A DNA stretch of 59,891 nt from Flavobacterium anhuiense (GTDB taxonomy: Bacteria; Bacteroidota; Bacteroidia; Flavobacteriales; Flavobacteriaceae), in assembly GCF_900101855.1 (NCBI RefSeq), contig NZ_FMVC01000008.1, positions 1 to 59,891 on the forward strand, written 5' to 3'. This document shows positions 58,880-59,891 of the stretch, piece after piece (position 1 is the stretch's first letter; every line of letters begins with the position of its first letter). Below the pieces are notes generated by a model. It was not told the DNA's origin, ran no database searches, and saw nothing but the letters and a program-made list of their open reading frames with translations. The position numbers and the translations under genes were made by a program.

Positions 58880-59319
58880 AATTTTCCTAAAATATAATGT
58901 AAAGCAAAAAGCATAACAGTTGATAAAACTAGAATAGGGAAGAAGGAAAATGAAAGTGTGTACATAATTTCTTCATTCAGAAGATATGTGCTCCACGAAG
59001 ATTCACGATCAACGAAAATGCCATAATTCCAGAGAAACCAAATCGAAATTAAGAAAACTAATTCAAGTCCGATTTGTAAATATTTGTTTTTTATGAGTGT
59101 AAACAGCAAAAAAACAATGGTTAGAAAAACGGTTGTGAATACGGACATTAAATAAGCATCATCAAAAAAAGAACAATCTAAACAACCACTTGACATTCTT
59201 TCAGAAAAGCTTCCCATTGCCCAGTAGATTTCTGCGAAAGTAAAAACGAAAAGAAAAACTGCAATAAGAATAAGTTTCTTTAAGAGTGAAAATATTTTGT
59301 TTTTTAAGTTCTGATTCAT
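58876..59319 (-). CDS. Small membrane protein of unknown function
   Basis: This 147-residue protein has four hydrophobic segments (about 13-33, 54-75, 80-100, 118-143) and a CLDCSFFDD loop. No family is recognised. It overlaps the next minus-strand gene by 4 bp (ATGA), so the two are coupled. Confidence 0.7.
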   Translation of the reverse strand: MNQNLKNKIFSLLKKLILIAVFLFVFTFAEIYWAMGSFSERMSSGCLDCSFFDDAYLMSVFTTVFLTIVFLLFTLIKNKYLQIGLELVFLISIWFLWNYGIFVDRESSWSTYLLNEEIMYTLSFSFFPILVLSTVMLFALHYILGKL

Positions 59320-59518
59320 TTTGAAATGTTTGATAAGCTATAAAAAATATCCTGTTCGGAATTTTGTTTCACACAAAAATAGAAAACAGTTTTTGAAGAA
59401 ATATCTTTCAAATAGTATAATTGCATCAAAATAAGTTTTATTAAAAAATGAAATACTTAACTGTTTGATAACATGAAAGATAATTTTGATTATTTACCTT
59501 TAATTAAAATTTCAAATT

Positions 59519-59695
59519 ATGGATATCAATTGGAATATAATAGCGATTGTAGCAATATTGGTAATTATTCTTGTTGTGCTAACAATCAGAAAAAATCAGC
59601 GAGAGAAAAAGAAATTGGAAAAGTTGCTAAACAACGATTTTAAAAAAGCTGAGAAAAAGAGAGTGGATGCAGATGATGCTGCAAATGAGAAATAG
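59519..59695 (+). CDS. Small single-pass membrane protein (58 aa)
   Basis: An open frame begins at the ATG at 59519 and ends at TAG 59693-59695. It encodes one N-terminal hydrophobic helix (WNIIAIVAILVIILVVLTI, about 5-23) followed by a charged, Lys/Glu-rich tail (about 24-58). The start follows an A-rich leader, and the helix/charged-tail pattern is common among real Flavobacterium small proteins. No function is assigned. Confidence 0.5.
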   Translation: MDINWNIIAIVAILVIILVVLTIRKNQREKKKLEKLLNNDFKKAEKKRVDADDAANEK

Positions 59696-59764
59696 ATAGA
59701 AATTTTAAAAATCTAAATAAACAGTTTGTCATTTCGAGCCTTCTTCGAAAAAAATATTTATACT

Positions 59765-59796
59765 AAACCCGACAGGTTTTAAAATCTGTCGGGTTT
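59765..59796 (-). terminator. Terminator after tRNA-Ala
   Basis: AAACCCGACAG (59765-59775) pairs with CTGTCGGGTTT (59786-59796). It lies 8 bp beyond the tRNA 3' end on the minus strand. Confidence 0.75.
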
Positions 59797-59803
59797 AAAT
59801 TTG

Positions 59804-59877
59804 TGGAGAATACCGGATTCGAACCGGTCGCCTCTACGCTGCCAGCGTAGCGCTCTAGCCAAATGAGCTAATCCCCC
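59804..59877 (-). tRNA. tRNA-Ala (GGC anticodon)
   Basis: The minus strand folds as a 74-nt tRNA: acceptor GGGGGAT with ATTCTCC (two G-T pairs), D stem GCTC/GAGC, anticodon stem CTACG/CGTAG with loop CTGGCAG (anticodon GGC) and T arm ACCGG-TTCGAAT-CCGGT. No CCA is encoded. Confidence 0.93.
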
Positions 59878-59891
59878 TGATTATTTCGGAG

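Noticed and set aside
1..59891. CRISPR array, prophage or type IV secretion genes
   Set aside because: No regularly spaced repeat-spacer pattern, phage structural gene or conjugative transfer gene was seen. The heptamer and iteron repeats lack unique spacers of constant length.

Overview
The window looks like a chromosomal segment of a Flavobacterium-type Bacteroidota. It is AT-rich, genes start after A-rich leaders rather than Shine-Dalgarno sites, several promoters fit the Bacteroidota TTG / TAnnTTTG pattern, and the gene set is typical (three-gene sdhCAB, DUF177-rpmF-fabH-accB-accC, a GH20 hexosaminidase with a PA14 domain, a PID-CTERM-like protein).

Layout. 1-342: 3' end of an IS transposase. 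464-5701: HMG-CoA synthase family gene and the sdhCAB operon. 5752-8043: secreted hexosaminidase. 8177-13128: a probable D-amino-acid module (GntP-type permease, Rid-family deaminase, D-threonine aldolase/D-serine dehydratase-like enzyme, M19 dipeptidase, convergent DeoR regulator), interrupted by a ~155-bp MITE-like element. 13309-19671: nitrilase-family amidase, three envelope proteins of unknown role, methylmalonyl-CoA epimerase. 19818-19891: tRNA with a CAT anticodon.

19844-36114: a ~16.3-kb integrative and mobilizable element in that tRNA gene, bounded by a perfect 50-bp direct repeat. It carries a membrane protein, a HTH protein, a SF3-type helicase, a toprim primase, MobC, a relaxase, a membrane accessory protein, a membrane-bound AraC regulator, two tandem arylsulfatases, a DUF481 outer-membrane protein, a decayed dinD and a tyrosine integrase. 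An array of eight TGATGCA motifs lies between helicase and primase (candidate replication origin), and a strong imperfect hairpin precedes mobC (candidate oriT). No type IV secretion genes are present, so transfer would need a helper.

36273-37675: a convergent Vsr-like endonuclease and C5 cytosine methyltransferase just outside the right repeat. 38082-44051: PID-CTERM-like small protein, riboflavin synthase, pdxA, and the L32/fatty-acid cluster. 44411-49973: five tandem small secreted PepSY-like proteins, a sigma-54 response regulator and a hybrid histidine kinase with an Hpt domain. A perfect -24 sigma-54 half-element and two 14-bp repeats lie upstream of the array, suggesting one regulatory unit. 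50156-55110: S9 peptidase and a FAD oxidoreductase / mtgA / LpxR-like overlapping operon. 55101-55775: HUH (IS200/RAYT-like) transposase beside a run of small hairpins. 56023-59695: SUKH-domain protein, lipoprotein, NTF2-like protein, a probably frameshifted membrane gene and small membrane proteins. 59804-59877: tRNA-Ala(GGC).

All functions are read from motifs and gene order; no similarity search was run.
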